DNA of 64,000 bases from Variovorax sp. V213 (GCF_041154455.1 NZ_AP028664.1:2171001-2235000), one strand, 5' to 3'; shown: positions 10,961-21,668, counted from the first letter of the stretch. Numbers and translations: made by a program. The notes: generated by a model from the letters alone, not told the origin.

Positions 10961-11863
10961 ATGACGATGCCTTCCGCACCGGTCTGGCAGACCGCGCGTT
11001 TTGCAATCGATCTCGCGCAGCCGCGCGTGATGGGCATCGTCAATGTCACCCCCGATTCCTTCTCCGACGGCGGAGCGCATGCTTCCACCGAGGCCGCGCT
11101 GCGCCATTGCGAGCAGCTGCTGAAAGAGGGCGCCGACATCCTCGACATCGGCGGCGAATCGACCCGCCCGGGCAGCCCGGCCGTGCCGCTCGACGCCGAG
11201 CTGGCGCGCGTGCTGCCCGTGGTCCGGGAGGCGGTCAAGTTGAACGTGCCCGTGTCCGTCGATACCTACAAGCCGGAAGTCATGCGCGCGGTGTTCGAAC
11301 TGGGCGCCGATATCGTCAACGACGTCTGGGCGCTGCGGCAGCCCGGTGCACGCGAAGCCGTGGCTGCGCATCCCTCGTGCGGCGTCTGCCTGATGCACAT
11401 GCACCGGGACCCGCAAACCATGCAGGCGGCGCCGATGCAGGGCGACGTGGTGCCCGCGGTGCTGTCGTTCTGGGCGAAGCAGTTGGCGCAGTTGCAGGCG
11501 CTGAAGATCGATCCCTCGCGGATCACGCTCGACCCTGGCATCGGCTTCGGCAAGACCGTGGCGCAGAATTTTGCCCTGCTGGCGCGCCAGCGCGAATTGC
11601 TCGGAGCCGGCTTTCCGCTGCTGCTGGGCTGGTCCCGCAAGTCTTCGATCGGCGCCGTGAGCGGCATCGAGATTGCCAGCGGACGCATCGTGCCCAGCGT
11701 GGTGGCGGCGGTGCTCGCGGTAGAGCGGGGCGCGGCCGTCGTGCGGGTGCACGATGTGCGCGACACCGTGTCGGCACTCGCCGTGTGGCGCGCCATGAAG
11801 GCCGAAGAGCCGCATCCTGATTTGCAAGTTTCACAAGATCAACAACAAGAGGAGAACCCGTGA
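10961..11863 (+). CDS. folP: dihydropteroate synthase
   Basis: FolP condenses p-aminobenzoate with hydroxymethyl-dihydropterin diphosphate in folate synthesis and is the sulfonamide target. The TIM-barrel protein has 300 residues with the diagnostic motifs VMGIVNVTPDSFSDGG, DIGGESTRPGS, LDPGIGFGKT and GWSRKSSIG. It ends with a Gln-rich tail that overlaps glmM by 4 bases (GTGA). The ftsH-folP-glmM order is conserved in many proteobacteria. Confidence 0.97.
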   Translation: MTMPSAPVWQTARFAIDLAQPRVMGIVNVTPDSFSDGGAHASTEAALRHCEQLLKEGADILDIGGESTRPGSPAVPLDAELARVLPVVREAVKLNVPVSVDTYKPEVMRAVFELGADIVNDVWALRQPGAREAVAAHPSCGVCLMHMHRDPQTMQAAPMQGDVVPAVLSFWAKQLAQLQALKIDPSRITLDPGIGFGKTVAQNFALLARQRELLGAGFPLLLGWSRKSSIGAVSGIEIASGRIVPSVVAAVLAVERGAAVVRVHDVRDTVSALAVWRAMKAEEPHPDLQVSQDQQQEENP

Positions 11864-13197
11864 CCCGAAGATACTTTGGCACCGACGGCATCCGCGGTAC
11901 GGTCGGCCAGTCGCCCATCACCCCCGATTTCGTGCTGCGCCTCGCGCATGCCGTGGGCCGCGTGCTCAAGAGGAGCCAGTCGCGCCCCACGGTGCTGATC
12001 GGCAAGGACACCCGCATCTCCGGATACATGCTCGAAAGCGCGCTCGAGTCGGGCTTCAATTCCGCGGGCGTCGACGTGGTGTTGCTGGGCCCGCTGCCGA
12101 CCCCCGGCGTGGCGTACCTGACGCGCGCGCAGCGTGCGAGCCTGGGCGTGGTGATCAGCGCCAGCCACAACGCCTACCCGGACAACGGCATCAAGTTTTT
12201 CAGCGCACAGGGAACCAAGCTCGACGACGAGTGGGAGCTCGCAGTGGAGGCCGCGCTCGAGGAGGCTCCCGTGTGGGCGGCCTCGGCCGAACTCGGCAAG
12301 GCCCGCCGCCTCAACGACGCGCCGGGCCGCTACATCGAGTTCTGCAAGAGCACTTTCGCCAACGACCTGACGCTGCGCGACATGAAGCTGGTGATCGATG
12401 CGGCCCACGGTGCGGCCTACCAGGTGGCGCCGAACGTGTTCCACGAACTGGGGGCCGAGGTCACCAGCATCGGCTGTACGCCCGACGGGCTCAACATCAA
12501 CAAGGGCTTTGGCGCCACGCATCCCGCTGCGCTGGTGGCGGCCGTGACGGCGCAGAAGGCCGACTACGGCATTGCGCTCGACGGCGACGCCGACCGCCTG
12601 CAGCTCGTCGACGCGAGCGGGCGCCTCTTCAACGGCGACGAACTGCTCTATCTGATGGTGGCCGAGCGGATCGCGCGCGGCGAAAAGCCCGTGGGCGTGG
12701 TTGGCACGCTGATGACCAACAAGGCCGTCGAGGTGGCGCTGCGCGGGCAGGACATCGAGTTCGTTCGTGCCAAGGTGGGCGACCGCTACGTGCTCGAAGA
12801 ACTCGACAAGCGCGGCTGGCTCCTGGGCGGTGAGGGCTCGGGCCATCTGCTGGTGCTCGACCGCCACACCACGGGGGACGGCATCGTGAGCGCGCTGCAG
12901 GTGCTGCAGGCCTGCGTGCGCAGCGGCAAGACCGTGGCCCAGCTGCTTGCGGATCTCACGCTGTTTCCCCAGGTCCTGATCAATGTCCGCCTGACGCCGG
13001 GCCAGGACTGGAAGAACAACGATGCGCTGGCCAGCGAAACCCAGCGCATCGAAGCCGAGCTTGGCGACGGCGGCCGCGTGCTGATTCGTGCGAGCGGCAC
13101 CGAGCCGCTGGTGCGCGTCATGGTCGAGGCGCGCGACGCGAAGCAGGCCGAGTCTTGCGCCAAACGCCTGGCGGCAACCCTCGAGCCCGCGCGGTGA
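11860..13197 (+). CDS. glmM: phosphoglucosamine mutase
   Basis: GlmM interconverts glucosamine-6-phosphate and glucosamine-1-phosphate for UDP-GlcNAc synthesis (peptidoglycan and LPS). It has 445 residues and matches E. coli in length. The phosphoserine loop VVISASHNAYPDNGIKFF places the active Ser at 102. The metal loop ALDGDADRLQ and the phosphate-binding RASGTEPLVRVM are present. GTG 11860 is the start (TRRYFGTDGIRG), and a four-base overlap with folP suggests translational coupling. Confidence 0.97.
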   Translation: MTRRYFGTDGIRGTVGQSPITPDFVLRLAHAVGRVLKRSQSRPTVLIGKDTRISGYMLESALESGFNSAGVDVVLLGPLPTPGVAYLTRAQRASLGVVISASHNAYPDNGIKFFSAQGTKLDDEWELAVEAALEEAPVWAASAELGKARRLNDAPGRYIEFCKSTFANDLTLRDMKLVIDAAHGAAYQVAPNVFHELGAEVTSIGCTPDGLNINKGFGATHPAALVAAVTAQKADYGIALDGDADRLQLVDASGRLFNGDELLYLMVAERIARGEKPVGVVGTLMTNKAVEVALRGQDIEFVRAKVGDRYVLEELDKRGWLLGGEGSGHLLVLDRHTTGDGIVSALQVLQACVRSGKTVAQLLADLTLFPQVLINVRLTPGQDWKNNDALASETQRIEAELGDGGRVLIRASGTEPLVRVMVEARDAKQAESCAKRLAATLEPAR

Positions 13198-13679
13198 CGG
13201 CCATCGAAGTCGTTCTGGCGGACTACCGCAATGCCGCGCATGCGGCCGCGCTGGTCGACCTGCTCGACGCCTATGCGCGCGATCCCGCCGGCGGCGGCAC
13301 GCCGCTCGACAGCAGCGTGCGCGCCGGCCTGCCCGCGGCACTGGCCGCGCGGCCGCAAGCCTTCAGCGTGCTGGCGTACGACGGCGCACAGCCCGTCGGT
13401 CTCGTCAACTGCATCGAAGGCTTCTCGACTTTTGCCTGCCGGCCGCTGGTCAATGTGCACGACGTGGTCGTCCTGTCCAGCCATCGCGGCCAGCGCGTTG
13501 CGCAGCGCATGTTCGCGCAGGTGGAGCAGGAGGCGAGGGCACGTGGCGCCTGCAAGCTCACGCTCGAAGTGCTCTCCGGCAATGCGCCTGCGCTGCGCAG
13601 CTACGAGCGCGAAGGATTCATCGGCTATCAGCTCGATCCGGCATTCGGGCACGCCGTGTTTTTGCAGAAGAAGCTCTGA
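13194..13679 (+). CDS. GNAT family N-acetyltransferase
   Basis: A 161-residue acetyltransferase of the GNAT fold. The acetyl-CoA-binding loop region reads VVVLSSHRGQRVAQRMF, and the C-terminal half contains LTLEVLSGNAPALRSYEREGF, typical of the family. GTG 13194 overlaps the glmM stop by four bases (GTGA), so it is coupled to glmM. An earlier in-frame ATG (13155) lies inside glmM and is less likely. The substrate is unknown. Confidence 0.88.
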   Translation: MTAIEVVLADYRNAAHAAALVDLLDAYARDPAGGGTPLDSSVRAGLPAALAARPQAFSVLAYDGAQPVGLVNCIEGFSTFACRPLVNVHDVVVLSSHRGQRVAQRMFAQVEQEARARGACKLTLEVLSGNAPALRSYEREGFIGYQLDPAFGHAVFLQKKL

Positions 13680-13727
13680 ACGTAAAAAGGGCCGAGGCGC
13701 ATCGATCGCCGTCGGCCCTCACCCCAA

Positions 13728-13748
13728 CCCTCTCCCGGAGGGAGAGGG
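13728..13748. repeat. REP-like palindrome between convergent genes
   Basis: CCCTCTCCC-GGA-GGGAGAGGG forms a perfect 9-bp hairpin. It is preceded by CCCTCACCCCAA, a sequence I associate with dispersed intergenic palindromes in Variovorax-like genomes. It lies between the convergent acetyltransferase and acyl-CoA dehydrogenase genes and could also act in termination, although no T-run follows. Confidence 0.6.
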
Positions 13749-13759
13749 GGCAAGACAAA

Positions 13760-15031
<1,272 letters not shown>

Positions 15032-15061
15032 CTTTTGTCTCCTGGTGGGGGTGTAGGGCGG

Positions 15062-16168
15062 CTATGCCTTTTGGGCAAACTGCCAGGCCATCTCGGCCAT
15101 CGGTCGCGCGCCGCGGGCAGAGGCCACGGCTTGCTCGCTCGATGCGGTACCGGCTTCGACCCGCTTGGCAATGCCTTGCAGGATCGCGGCCATGCGGAAC
15201 AGGTTGTAGGCCTGGTAGAAATTCCAGTCGGGCGCCAGCGCCTCGGGCGTGGTGATGCGCGTGCGCTCGCAGTAGCGGCGGATGTATTCGCTCTCGGTGG
15301 GAATGCCCAGCACCGCGACATCCACGCCGCCGATGCCGCGGCCGGTGGTGGGGGGCATGTGCCAGGACATGCAGTGGTAGCTGAAGTCCGCCAGGGGATG
15401 GCCCAGCGTGGAGAGCTCCCAGTCGAGCACCGCGATGATCCGCGGCTCGGTGGCGTGGAACATCACGTTGTCCAGGCGGTAGTCGCCATGGACGATCGAG
15501 ACTTTGCTCTCGTCGCGTGCGCTCGCAGGCATGTGGGCGGGGAGCCAGTCGATCAGGCGCTCCATGGCCTCGATCGGCTGCGACAGGTCACCGGCGCCAT
15601 CGGTCGAGGCCTTGTACTGCTTGCTCCAGCGGCCGATCTGGCGCTCGAAGTAGTTGCCGGGCTTGCCGTAGTCGGCCAGGCCGCGCTCGGCGAACTTCAC
15701 GGTGTGCAGTGCCGCGATGACGCGGTTCATCTCGTCGTAGATGGCCGTGCGTTCGGCATTGCTCATTCCGGGCAGCGACTGGTCCCACAGCACACGGCCC
15801 TGCATGAACTCCATCACGTAGAAGGCGCGGCCGATGACGGCTTCGTCCTCGCACAGGCAGTGCATGCGCGGCACGGGCACGTCGGTGCCGGCAAGGCCGC
15901 TCATGACCTTGAATTCGCGCTCCACCGCATGGGCCGAGGGCAGCAGCTTGGCGACCGGCCCGGGCTTGGCGCGCATCACGTAGCTCTGCGTAGGCGTGAC
16001 GAGCTTGTAGGTCGGGTTCGACTGGCCACCCTTGAACATCTCGACTGTCAGCGGACCCTTGAAACCGTCGAGGTTCTTCTCGAGCCAGGCTGCGAGCGCG
16101 CCGACGTCGAAGGCGTGCTGCTGCGAGACCGCGCGGGTGCCGATGAAATTGGAGAAGTCCTGGCTCAT
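15062..16168 (-). CDS. phosphotransferase family protein (APH-like kinase, ACAD10/11 type)
   Basis: A 368-residue protein with an aminoglycoside phosphotransferase/choline kinase fold. The catalytic loop is SIVHGDYRLDNVMF and the metal-binding segment is IAVLDWELSTLGHPLADF, matching the kinase half of ACAD10/11-type enzymes. Together with the adjacent acyl-CoA dehydrogenase, it probably phosphorylates the hydroxyl of a 4-hydroxyacyl-CoA. Its start codon lies one base beyond the stop of the upstream regulator gene, indicating one transcript. Confidence 0.9.
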   Translation of the reverse strand: MSQDFSNFIGTRAVSQQHAFDVGALAAWLEKNLDGFKGPLTVEMFKGGQSNPTYKLVTPTQSYVMRAKPGPVAKLLPSAHAVEREFKVMSGLAGTDVPVPRMHCLCEDEAVIGRAFYVMEFMQGRVLWDQSLPGMSNAERTAIYDEMNRVIAALHTVKFAERGLADYGKPGNYFERQIGRWSKQYKASTDGAGDLSQPIEAMERLIDWLPAHMPASARDESKVSIVHGDYRLDNVMFHATEPRIIAVLDWELSTLGHPLADFSYHCMSWHMPPTTGRGIGGVDVAVLGIPTESEYIRRYCERTRITTPEALAPDWNFYQAYNLFRMAAILQGIAKRVEAGTASSEQAVASARGARPMAEMAWQFAQKA

Positions 16169-16169
16169 G

Positions 16170-16889
16170 TCAGATATCCGCTTCGGAGACGCGCATCAGT
16201 GCCACGCGGTCCAGTACCACGAGGCCGCCTGGCTCGATGCGGATGGTGCCCTCGCGTTCCATGGTCTTGAGTTCCTGGTTGACGCGCTGGCGCGATGCGC
16301 CGAGCAGCTGCGCCAGCTCTTCCTGCGCAAGCTGCAGGCCGATGCGCATCTGGCTGCCGTCTTCCAGGTTGGGCACGCCGTAGCTGCGCACCAGGTGAAT
16401 CAGCTGCTTGGCCAGCCGCGCGCGCAGGGGCAGGGTGTTGAGGTCTTCCACCAGTCCGAACAGGGTGCGGATGCGGCGTGCCTGCAGGCGCATCAGCGCT
16501 TCGTACAGCTCCACGTGCGTGGCCAGGATTTTCTGGAAATCGGCCCGCGCCACGCAGAGGATGGTGGTTTCCCCATGCGCATAGGCGTCGTGGGTGCGCC
16601 GGTCCCCGTCGAACATCGCCACGTCGCCGAACCAGATGCCCGGCTCCACGTAGGTCAGCGTCACCTGCTTGCCCGACACGGCCGTCGAACTGACGCGCAC
16701 CGCGCCCTTGGCGCAGGCAATCCAGTGGTCGGGAGGATCGCCGCGGGCGGCGATCAGGTCGCCGTCCTTGTAGCGTTTGACGAAAGCGCATCGGAGAATG
16801 TCGTGCCGCAGCGAGGGAGATAGAGAAGAAAACCAGCGACCACTGTTGATCGCTTCACGTTCTTCGATGGTAAGAATGGGGTCGTCCAT
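16170..16889 (-). CDS. Crp/Fnr family transcriptional regulator
   Basis: A 239-residue regulator with an N-terminal cyclic-nucleotide-binding-like beta-roll (about 20-145, containing YVEPGIWFGDVAMFDGDRRT). A C-terminal winged helix-turn-helix contains QEELAQLLGASRQRVNQELK. No Fnr-type cysteine cluster is visible at the N-terminus. ATG 16889 (MDDPILTIEE) is chosen. It sits between the kinase and enoyl-CoA hydratase genes in the same orientation and probably regulates this catabolic block. The effector is unknown. Confidence 0.9.
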   Translation of the reverse strand: MDDPILTIEEREAINSGRWFSSLSPSLRHDILRCAFVKRYKDGDLIAARGDPPDHWIACAKGAVRVSSTAVSGKQVTLTYVEPGIWFGDVAMFDGDRRTHDAYAHGETTILCVARADFQKILATHVELYEALMRLQARRIRTLFGLVEDLNTLPLRARLAKQLIHLVRSYGVPNLEDGSQMRIGLQLAQEELAQLLGASRQRVNQELKTMEREGTIRIEPGGLVVLDRVALMRVSEADI

Positions 16890-16948
16890 TGGTCTGTCCT
16901 GTCGGCGACTGAAATGCTGGAGGGTGTCACGAGAGCGACGTAGCGCCG

Positions 16949-17728
16949 TTACTCGTACTGCGGAGGCTTCTTCTCGAGAAACGCGGCAATGCCGATGCCG
17001 GCATTCGGATGGTGGAGGTTGCGCACGAAGTGGTCGCGCTCCTGCGAGAGTTGCGACGCGAACGTGGCGCCGCGCGCCTCGCTCAGCAGCTCCTTGATGC
17101 TGGCCAGCGAATTCGGCGCGCGTGCGTTGAGCCGGGCCGCCAGCGCCAATGCGCTGGCGAGCGCCTGGCCGTTTTCGCTCAGCTCGTTGACCAGCCCGAG
17201 CGCATGCAGTCGCGGCGCACCGATGCGCTCGCCGCACATCAGCCACTCGCTGGCCAACTGGCGCGGCAATGCCTGGCCCAGGTGCCAGCTCAGGCCCCCA
17301 TCGGGCGACAGTGCCACGTTGCTGTAGGAGGCCGCAAAAACCGCGTCGCGCGCGGCCACGACGAAATCGCAGGCCAGCGCGAGCGAGAAGCCCGCGCCTG
17401 CCGCCGCGCCTTCGACCGCCGCGATGATGGGCTTGGGAAAGGCGCGGATGGAGTCGATCCAGTTGTGCAGGCCCTCGATGCTTTCGGCCTGCACCGAAGG
17501 GTCGCGCTGGCGGTTGTCGGACAGCCGCTGCAGCGAGCCGCCGGCGCAGAACCATGCGCCTTCGCCCACGATGACGACGCTGCGGATTTCCTCGCTGCTC
17601 TCGGCGCCGTTGAGCGCCTCGATGCCCGCGGCATAGATCTCGGGGCCCAGCGCATTGCGCTGGGTCGGGTTGGCAATGGTGAGCACCATGGTGCGTCCTT
17701 CGCTGGTGCTCTTCAGTTCGGCGGTCAT
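16949..17728 (-). CDS. enoyl-CoA hydratase/isomerase family protein
   Basis: A 259-residue crotonase-fold protein. The oxyanion-hole segments are visible as GEGAWFCAGGSLQRL and IAAVEGAAAGAGFSLALACDFVVA. The downstream PDGGLSWHLGQALPR segment resembles enzymes annotated as enoyl-CoA hydratase or alternative-type oxepin-CoA hydrolase of phenylacetate degradation. Expected hydratase action would follow the dehydrogenase encoded in the same block. Confidence 0.88.
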   Translation of the reverse strand: MTAELKSTSEGRTMVLTIANPTQRNALGPEIYAAGIEALNGAESSEEIRSVVIVGEGAWFCAGGSLQRLSDNRQRDPSVQAESIEGLHNWIDSIRAFPKPIIAAVEGAAAGAGFSLALACDFVVAARDAVFAASYSNVALSPDGGLSWHLGQALPRQLASEWLMCGERIGAPRLHALGLVNELSENGQALASALALAARLNARAPNSLASIKELLSEARGATFASQLSQERDHFVRNLHHPNAGIGIAAFLEKKPPQYE

Positions 17729-17759
17729 CGCTGTGATGCTTTCCTTGGGGTTTGCTTAC

Positions 17760-19280
17760 TTATTCTTCTTCGTGCAGCAGGCTCAGGCCGAGCGCGCCGC
17801 GGCGGCGCAGCCACGGGCTCGGGCGATAGCGCGGATCGCCGTAGACGGTCTGCAGGTTGAACAGCACCTCGAGCATGTTGGTGGGGCCATACAGGTTGCC
17901 CATGGCCAGCGGGCCGCGCGGGTAGCCCAGCCCCAGCTGAACCGCGGTTTCGAGATCGGCCGGCGAGCAGACGCGCTGCTGGCACATGTCGGCGGCAATG
18001 TTCACGATGTTGCCGATCACGCGCTGCGTAACGAAGCCGCCGCTGTCGCGGATCACGCTCACGGCCTTGCCATCGCGTGCGAAGAGGGCGTGCGCCGCGT
18101 CGCGGATGTCGCGGCGCGTGGCGGGGTTGGTTGCCAGTACGCGGCGCTTGGTGGCGGCATCGTCGATCAGCATGTCGATACCGATGGTGCGCGTGGCATC
18201 CAGGCGCTCGACCGCGGCCACCGTGGTCACGTCGAAGCCCAGCGGTGCCACCAGGATGAGCGAGGTGGGCGCGGCCGTGGCGCCGCTGTCGATCTGGGCG
18301 CCCAATGCGTTGACCAGCCGCAGCAGATCGGCCCTCCGCGCGGCGCGGGGAGAGACCCAGACCGAGGGCAGCAGGGCGAGCGCAGGTGGTGCGGCTTCGG
18401 CAACCTGCTGCATCACACCGTCGTGGTAGCTGTAGAAGCCTTCATTGGTCTTGCGGCCCAGCACGCCCGCCGCAAGGCGCTGGGCCGTGATCACGCTGGG
18501 GCGGAAGCGCGGCTCCTCGTAGTACTGGTGATAGATCGACTCCATCACCGGGTGCGACACGTCGAGCGCCGTCAAGTCCATCAATTCGAAGGGGCCCAGG
18601 CGGAAGCCGGCCTGCTCCTTGAGGATGCGGTCGACGGTGGCGAAGTCGGCCACGCCTTCGCCCACGATGCGCAGCGCCTCGGTGCCGTAGCCGCGGCCGG
18701 CGTGGTTGACGATGAAGCCGGGCGTGTCCTGCGCCTGCACGGCGCTGTGGCCCATCTGCACCGCATAGCCGGCCAGTTGCTTGCAGACTTCGGTGGAGGT
18801 CTTGAAGCCGGCCACCACCTCGACCACCTTCATCAGCGGTACGGGGTTGAAGAAATGAAAGCCAGCCACCCGCCCCGAGTGCTTGAGCCCGGCCGCGATG
18901 GCCGTGACCGACAGCGACGAGGTGTTGGTGGCGAGCGTGGCCGTGGGTGCGACCACCGATTCGAGTTCGCGGAACAGCGAGCGCTTGACCTCGAGGTCTT
19001 CGACCACCGCTTCGATCACCAGATCGCACTGGGCCAGGGCGGCAACCGAATCGACCGCCTTGACGCGGGCCATCTGCGCATCGCGCGCCGCGGCGTCGAT
19101 CTTGCCCTTCTCGTGCAGCTTGTTCCACTGGGCCGCGAGGGCCTCGCGCCCGCGTTCGGCCGCTCCTGCAAAACTGTCGAGCAGCAGCACTTCGCTGCCC
19201 GCCTGGGCTGCGATCTGGGCGATGCCTCGACCCATGGCGCCGGCGCCGACGACGCCGATCCGGGTGTAGTTCACTGTCAT
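17760..19280 (-). CDS. 3-hydroxyacyl-CoA dehydrogenase (PaaH-like)
   Basis: A 506-residue NAD-dependent dehydrogenase that oxidises 3-hydroxyacyl-CoA. The Rossmann motif IGVVGAGAMGRGIAQIAAQAG is N-terminal. The catalytic region shows ATNTSSLSV and the His-containing GFHFFNPVPLMKVVEVV. Two C-terminal dehydrogenase domains follow, the second with the repeat-like DSGGFVTQRVIGNIVNIAADM. The length and duplicated C-terminal domain match PaaH/PaaC-type enzymes. It is the first gene of the leftward catabolic block. Confidence 0.92.
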   Translation of the reverse strand: MTVNYTRIGVVGAGAMGRGIAQIAAQAGSEVLLLDSFAGAAERGREALAAQWNKLHEKGKIDAAARDAQMARVKAVDSVAALAQCDLVIEAVVEDLEVKRSLFRELESVVAPTATLATNTSSLSVTAIAAGLKHSGRVAGFHFFNPVPLMKVVEVVAGFKTSTEVCKQLAGYAVQMGHSAVQAQDTPGFIVNHAGRGYGTEALRIVGEGVADFATVDRILKEQAGFRLGPFELMDLTALDVSHPVMESIYHQYYEEPRFRPSVITAQRLAAGVLGRKTNEGFYSYHDGVMQQVAEAAPPALALLPSVWVSPRAARRADLLRLVNALGAQIDSGATAAPTSLILVAPLGFDVTTVAAVERLDATRTIGIDMLIDDAATKRRVLATNPATRRDIRDAAHALFARDGKAVSVIRDSGGFVTQRVIGNIVNIAADMCQQRVCSPADLETAVQLGLGYPRGPLAMGNLYGPTNMLEVLFNLQTVYGDPRYRPSPWLRRRGALGLSLLHEEE

Positions 19281-19308
19281 TGAGAAAGATTTTCGCTGGT
19301 TGATGGGT

Positions 19309-19337
19309 CCGGGCCTGCTGGCAGGCGCCGGGCCCGG
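19309..19337 (-). terminator. GC-rich hairpin between the MFS and dehydrogenase genes
   Basis: CCGGGCC and GGCCCGG arms (7 bp) enclose an inner CCTG/CAGG pairing. It follows the MFS gene in the leftward direction. No T-run is present, so termination is uncertain; it may only attenuate read-through. Confidence 0.35.
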
Positions 19338-19406
19338 AGTTGCGCAGCCTTCGATTTTGCAGCCACGGGCCTCGGGGGCGTGCCGGGTTTTACGCGGGTC
19401 TGCGCT

Positions 19407-20564
19407 TCAGGCCGCGCGGCGGCTGCGCTCGATGGCCACGCTCAGGCCGATGGCCAGCAGCAGCAAGGCGAAGCCGACCCAGTTCATCCAAGCCACCGCG
19501 TCGCTGGCGAGCAGCCATCCGCCCAGCCCGGCACCGACGGCCTGGCCGATGTAGATGCCAGAGCTGTTGAGCGCCACCGAGCCCGGCGCGAGAGCGGGGG
19601 CCAGGCCCACCAGGCGCGCCTGCTGCGCCGAATTGGTCGCGAAGCAGCCCAGGCCCCAGGGCACGAGTACCGCCGCCAGCCATGGGAGTGTGCCGGCCCA
19701 GGGCCAGAGAAAGAGGCTGAGCGCAATCGACGAGCTGGTCAGCAGCACCATGCGGCCGGCGCCCACGCGGTCGATGGACCGGCTCACCAGCATGTTGCCA
19801 ACCAGGCCGAAGGCGCCGAACAGGGCCCACATCAGGCTCAAGGTGGTGGGGTCGGCGCCGAAGTTCTGCTTCAGCAGGGGGCCGAAATAGCTGAACAGGA
19901 CGAACTGGCCGGCGCCCTGCAGGGCGGTGACCGAGACGATACCCATCAATACCGGGCTGCGGAGCACGCGCGACCAGGCTGCCGCCGTCAGCGCCGCGGG
20001 CCGGATGCCTCGCGGCAGGGTCAGCCAGATCGATGCCGCGCTCGCGATGCTGAGCAGCGCAACGGCCATGAAAGCCGTGCGCCAGCCCAGGTGGCCGCCA
20101 ACCAGCGCGCCAAGGGGGAGGCCCAGCACCGAGGCCATCGACCAGCCGAGAAAAACGAAAGTCACGGCGCGCCCGCGCTGCTCCGGCGGCACCAGCATGC
20201 CGGCACAGGCCGCGGCCTGGGGCGTGAAGATGGCCGGTGCCACCACCGTGAGCATGCGCACCGGCAGCAGCGCGGCGAAACTCGGCATCAAGGCCGCAAC
20301 CACATTCCCGGCGGCGTACCAGGCGAGGGTGAGGGCGAGCAGCTGGCGGCGGTCCCAGCCCGCGACCACCGCCGCCAGCAATGGGGCGCCAAGGCACATC
20401 ACGACCGCGGCGGCGGTGATCAGCTGGCCGGCGGCTGCAACGGTGACGGCAAGCGACGTGCTGATTTCATTGAGCGTGCCGGGCACCACCATCACACCCG
20501 TGCCGATCACGAAATTGCCGGCCAGCAGCGCCCAGAGCGCGCCCCGGGGCGCTGGCCCGCTCAT
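19407..20564 (-). CDS. MFS transporter (DHA1-like)
   Basis: A 385-residue major facilitator with about twelve hydrophobic segments. It opens with WALLAGNFVIGTGVMVVPGTLNEI and has a loop 2-3 region GWDRRQLLAL, where DRR stands for the usual D-R/K-x-G-R/K motif. It is probably a drug or metabolite exporter, but no substrate can be read from the sequence. It lies 4 bases after the D-2-hydroxyacid dehydrogenase gene, so the two are likely co-transcribed. Confidence 0.88.
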   Translation of the reverse strand: MSGPAPRGALWALLAGNFVIGTGVMVVPGTLNEISTSLAVTVAAAGQLITAAAVVMCLGAPLLAAVVAGWDRRQLLALTLAWYAAGNVVAALMPSFAALLPVRMLTVVAPAIFTPQAAACAGMLVPPEQRGRAVTFVFLGWSMASVLGLPLGALVGGHLGWRTAFMAVALLSIASAASIWLTLPRGIRPAALTAAAWSRVLRSPVLMGIVSVTALQGAGQFVLFSYFGPLLKQNFGADPTTLSLMWALFGAFGLVGNMLVSRSIDRVGAGRMVLLTSSSIALSLFLWPWAGTLPWLAAVLVPWGLGCFATNSAQQARLVGLAPALAPGSVALNSSGIYIGQAVGAGLGGWLLASDAVAWMNWVGFALLLLAIGLSVAIERSRRAA

Positions 20565-20568
20565 GAGA

Positions 20569-21576
20569 TCACCGGCGGACCTGCAGCGCGCCGGGATTCA
20601 CGATGTTGGTGGGGTTGCCCTTGATGAAGCTCACGACGTTGTCGAAAGCCTGGCCGAAATAGCTTTCGTAGCTGTCCTGCTCGACATAGCCGATATGCGG
20701 CGTGCAGATGCAGTTTTCGAGGCGCAGCAGCGCGTGGCCCTGCAGCGGCGGCTCGCTCTCGAACACATCGACGGCAGCCAGCCCTGGCCGGCCGCGGTTG
20801 AGCGCGGCCAGCAGCGCATCGGCCTCGACCAGTTCGGCGCGCGAGGTGTTGACGAAGAGCGCCGTCGGCTTCATGCGCGAAAGATCCTCGAGCTTGACCA
20901 GGCCGCTGGTTTCCTCGTTGAGCCGAAGGTGCACCGACAGCACATCGGCGGCGGCAAAGAACTCGTGGCGGTTCTGCGCCACCTGGAAGCCGTCGGACCG
21001 GGCCTTGGCGCAGCTTGCCTCGCGGCCCCAGATGACGACCTGCATGCCGAAGGCCTGCCCGTAGCGCGCCACCAGCTGGCCGATGCGGCCATAGCCCCAG
21101 ATGCAGAGCGTCTTGCCCTTGAGCACCGAACCCAGCCCGAAATTGGGCGGCATCGAGGCCGATTTGAGTCCCGACTGCTGCCACGCTCCGTGCTTGAGGT
21201 TGCTGATGTACTGCGGCAGGCGGCGCATGGCCGCCATGATGAGTGCCCAGGTCAGCTCGGCCGGCGCCTGGGGAGAGCCGGTGCCCTCGGCCACCGCCAC
21301 GCCCCGCTCGGTGCAGGCCGTGACGTCGATATGGCCACCCACGCGCCCGGTCTGCGAAATGAGCTTGAGCTTGGGCAGCTTTTCGATCAGCTGGCGCGAG
21401 ATGTGGGTGCGCTCCCGTATCAGCACGATCACATCGGCATCCTTCAGGCGAACCGAAAGTTGGCCGATGCCCTTGACCGTATTGGTGTAGACCTTGGCCG
21501 CGTACGCGTCCAGCTTGGCGGCGCAGCGCAGCTTGCGCACGGCGTCCTGGTAATCGTCGAGGATCACAATGTTCAT
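20569..21576 (-). CDS. D-2-hydroxyacid dehydrogenase family protein
   Basis: A 335-residue NAD-binding oxidoreductase of the SerA/formate dehydrogenase superfamily. The dinucleotide motif is LCIWGYGRIGQLVARYGQAF. The catalytic Arg lies in FVNTSRAELVEADAL, the Glu in VDVFESEPPLQGH, and the His in CTPHIGYVEQDSYE. The substrate is not identifiable. ATG 21576 matches the conserved MNIVILDDYQDAVRKL opening. Confidence 0.92.
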   Translation of the reverse strand: MNIVILDDYQDAVRKLRCAAKLDAYAAKVYTNTVKGIGQLSVRLKDADVIVLIRERTHISRQLIEKLPKLKLISQTGRVGGHIDVTACTERGVAVAEGTGSPQAPAELTWALIMAAMRRLPQYISNLKHGAWQQSGLKSASMPPNFGLGSVLKGKTLCIWGYGRIGQLVARYGQAFGMQVVIWGREASCAKARSDGFQVAQNRHEFFAAADVLSVHLRLNEETSGLVKLEDLSRMKPTALFVNTSRAELVEADALLAALNRGRPGLAAVDVFESEPPLQGHALLRLENCICTPHIGYVEQDSYESYFGQAFDNVVSFIKGNPTNIVNPGALQVRR

Positions 21577-21668
21577 GGCGTGCCATTGTGCCTCGCAGCA
21601 TTGGCATGACGCGCGCGTGAACGTTTGGATACCCGCCCCGGGCCATGGTCACCGGGGCTTGCACGGGT

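Noticed and set aside
8903..11827. 974-codon minus-strand frame opposite ftsH and folP
   Set aside because: Spans two well-supported genes on the other strand and has low-complexity shadow composition.
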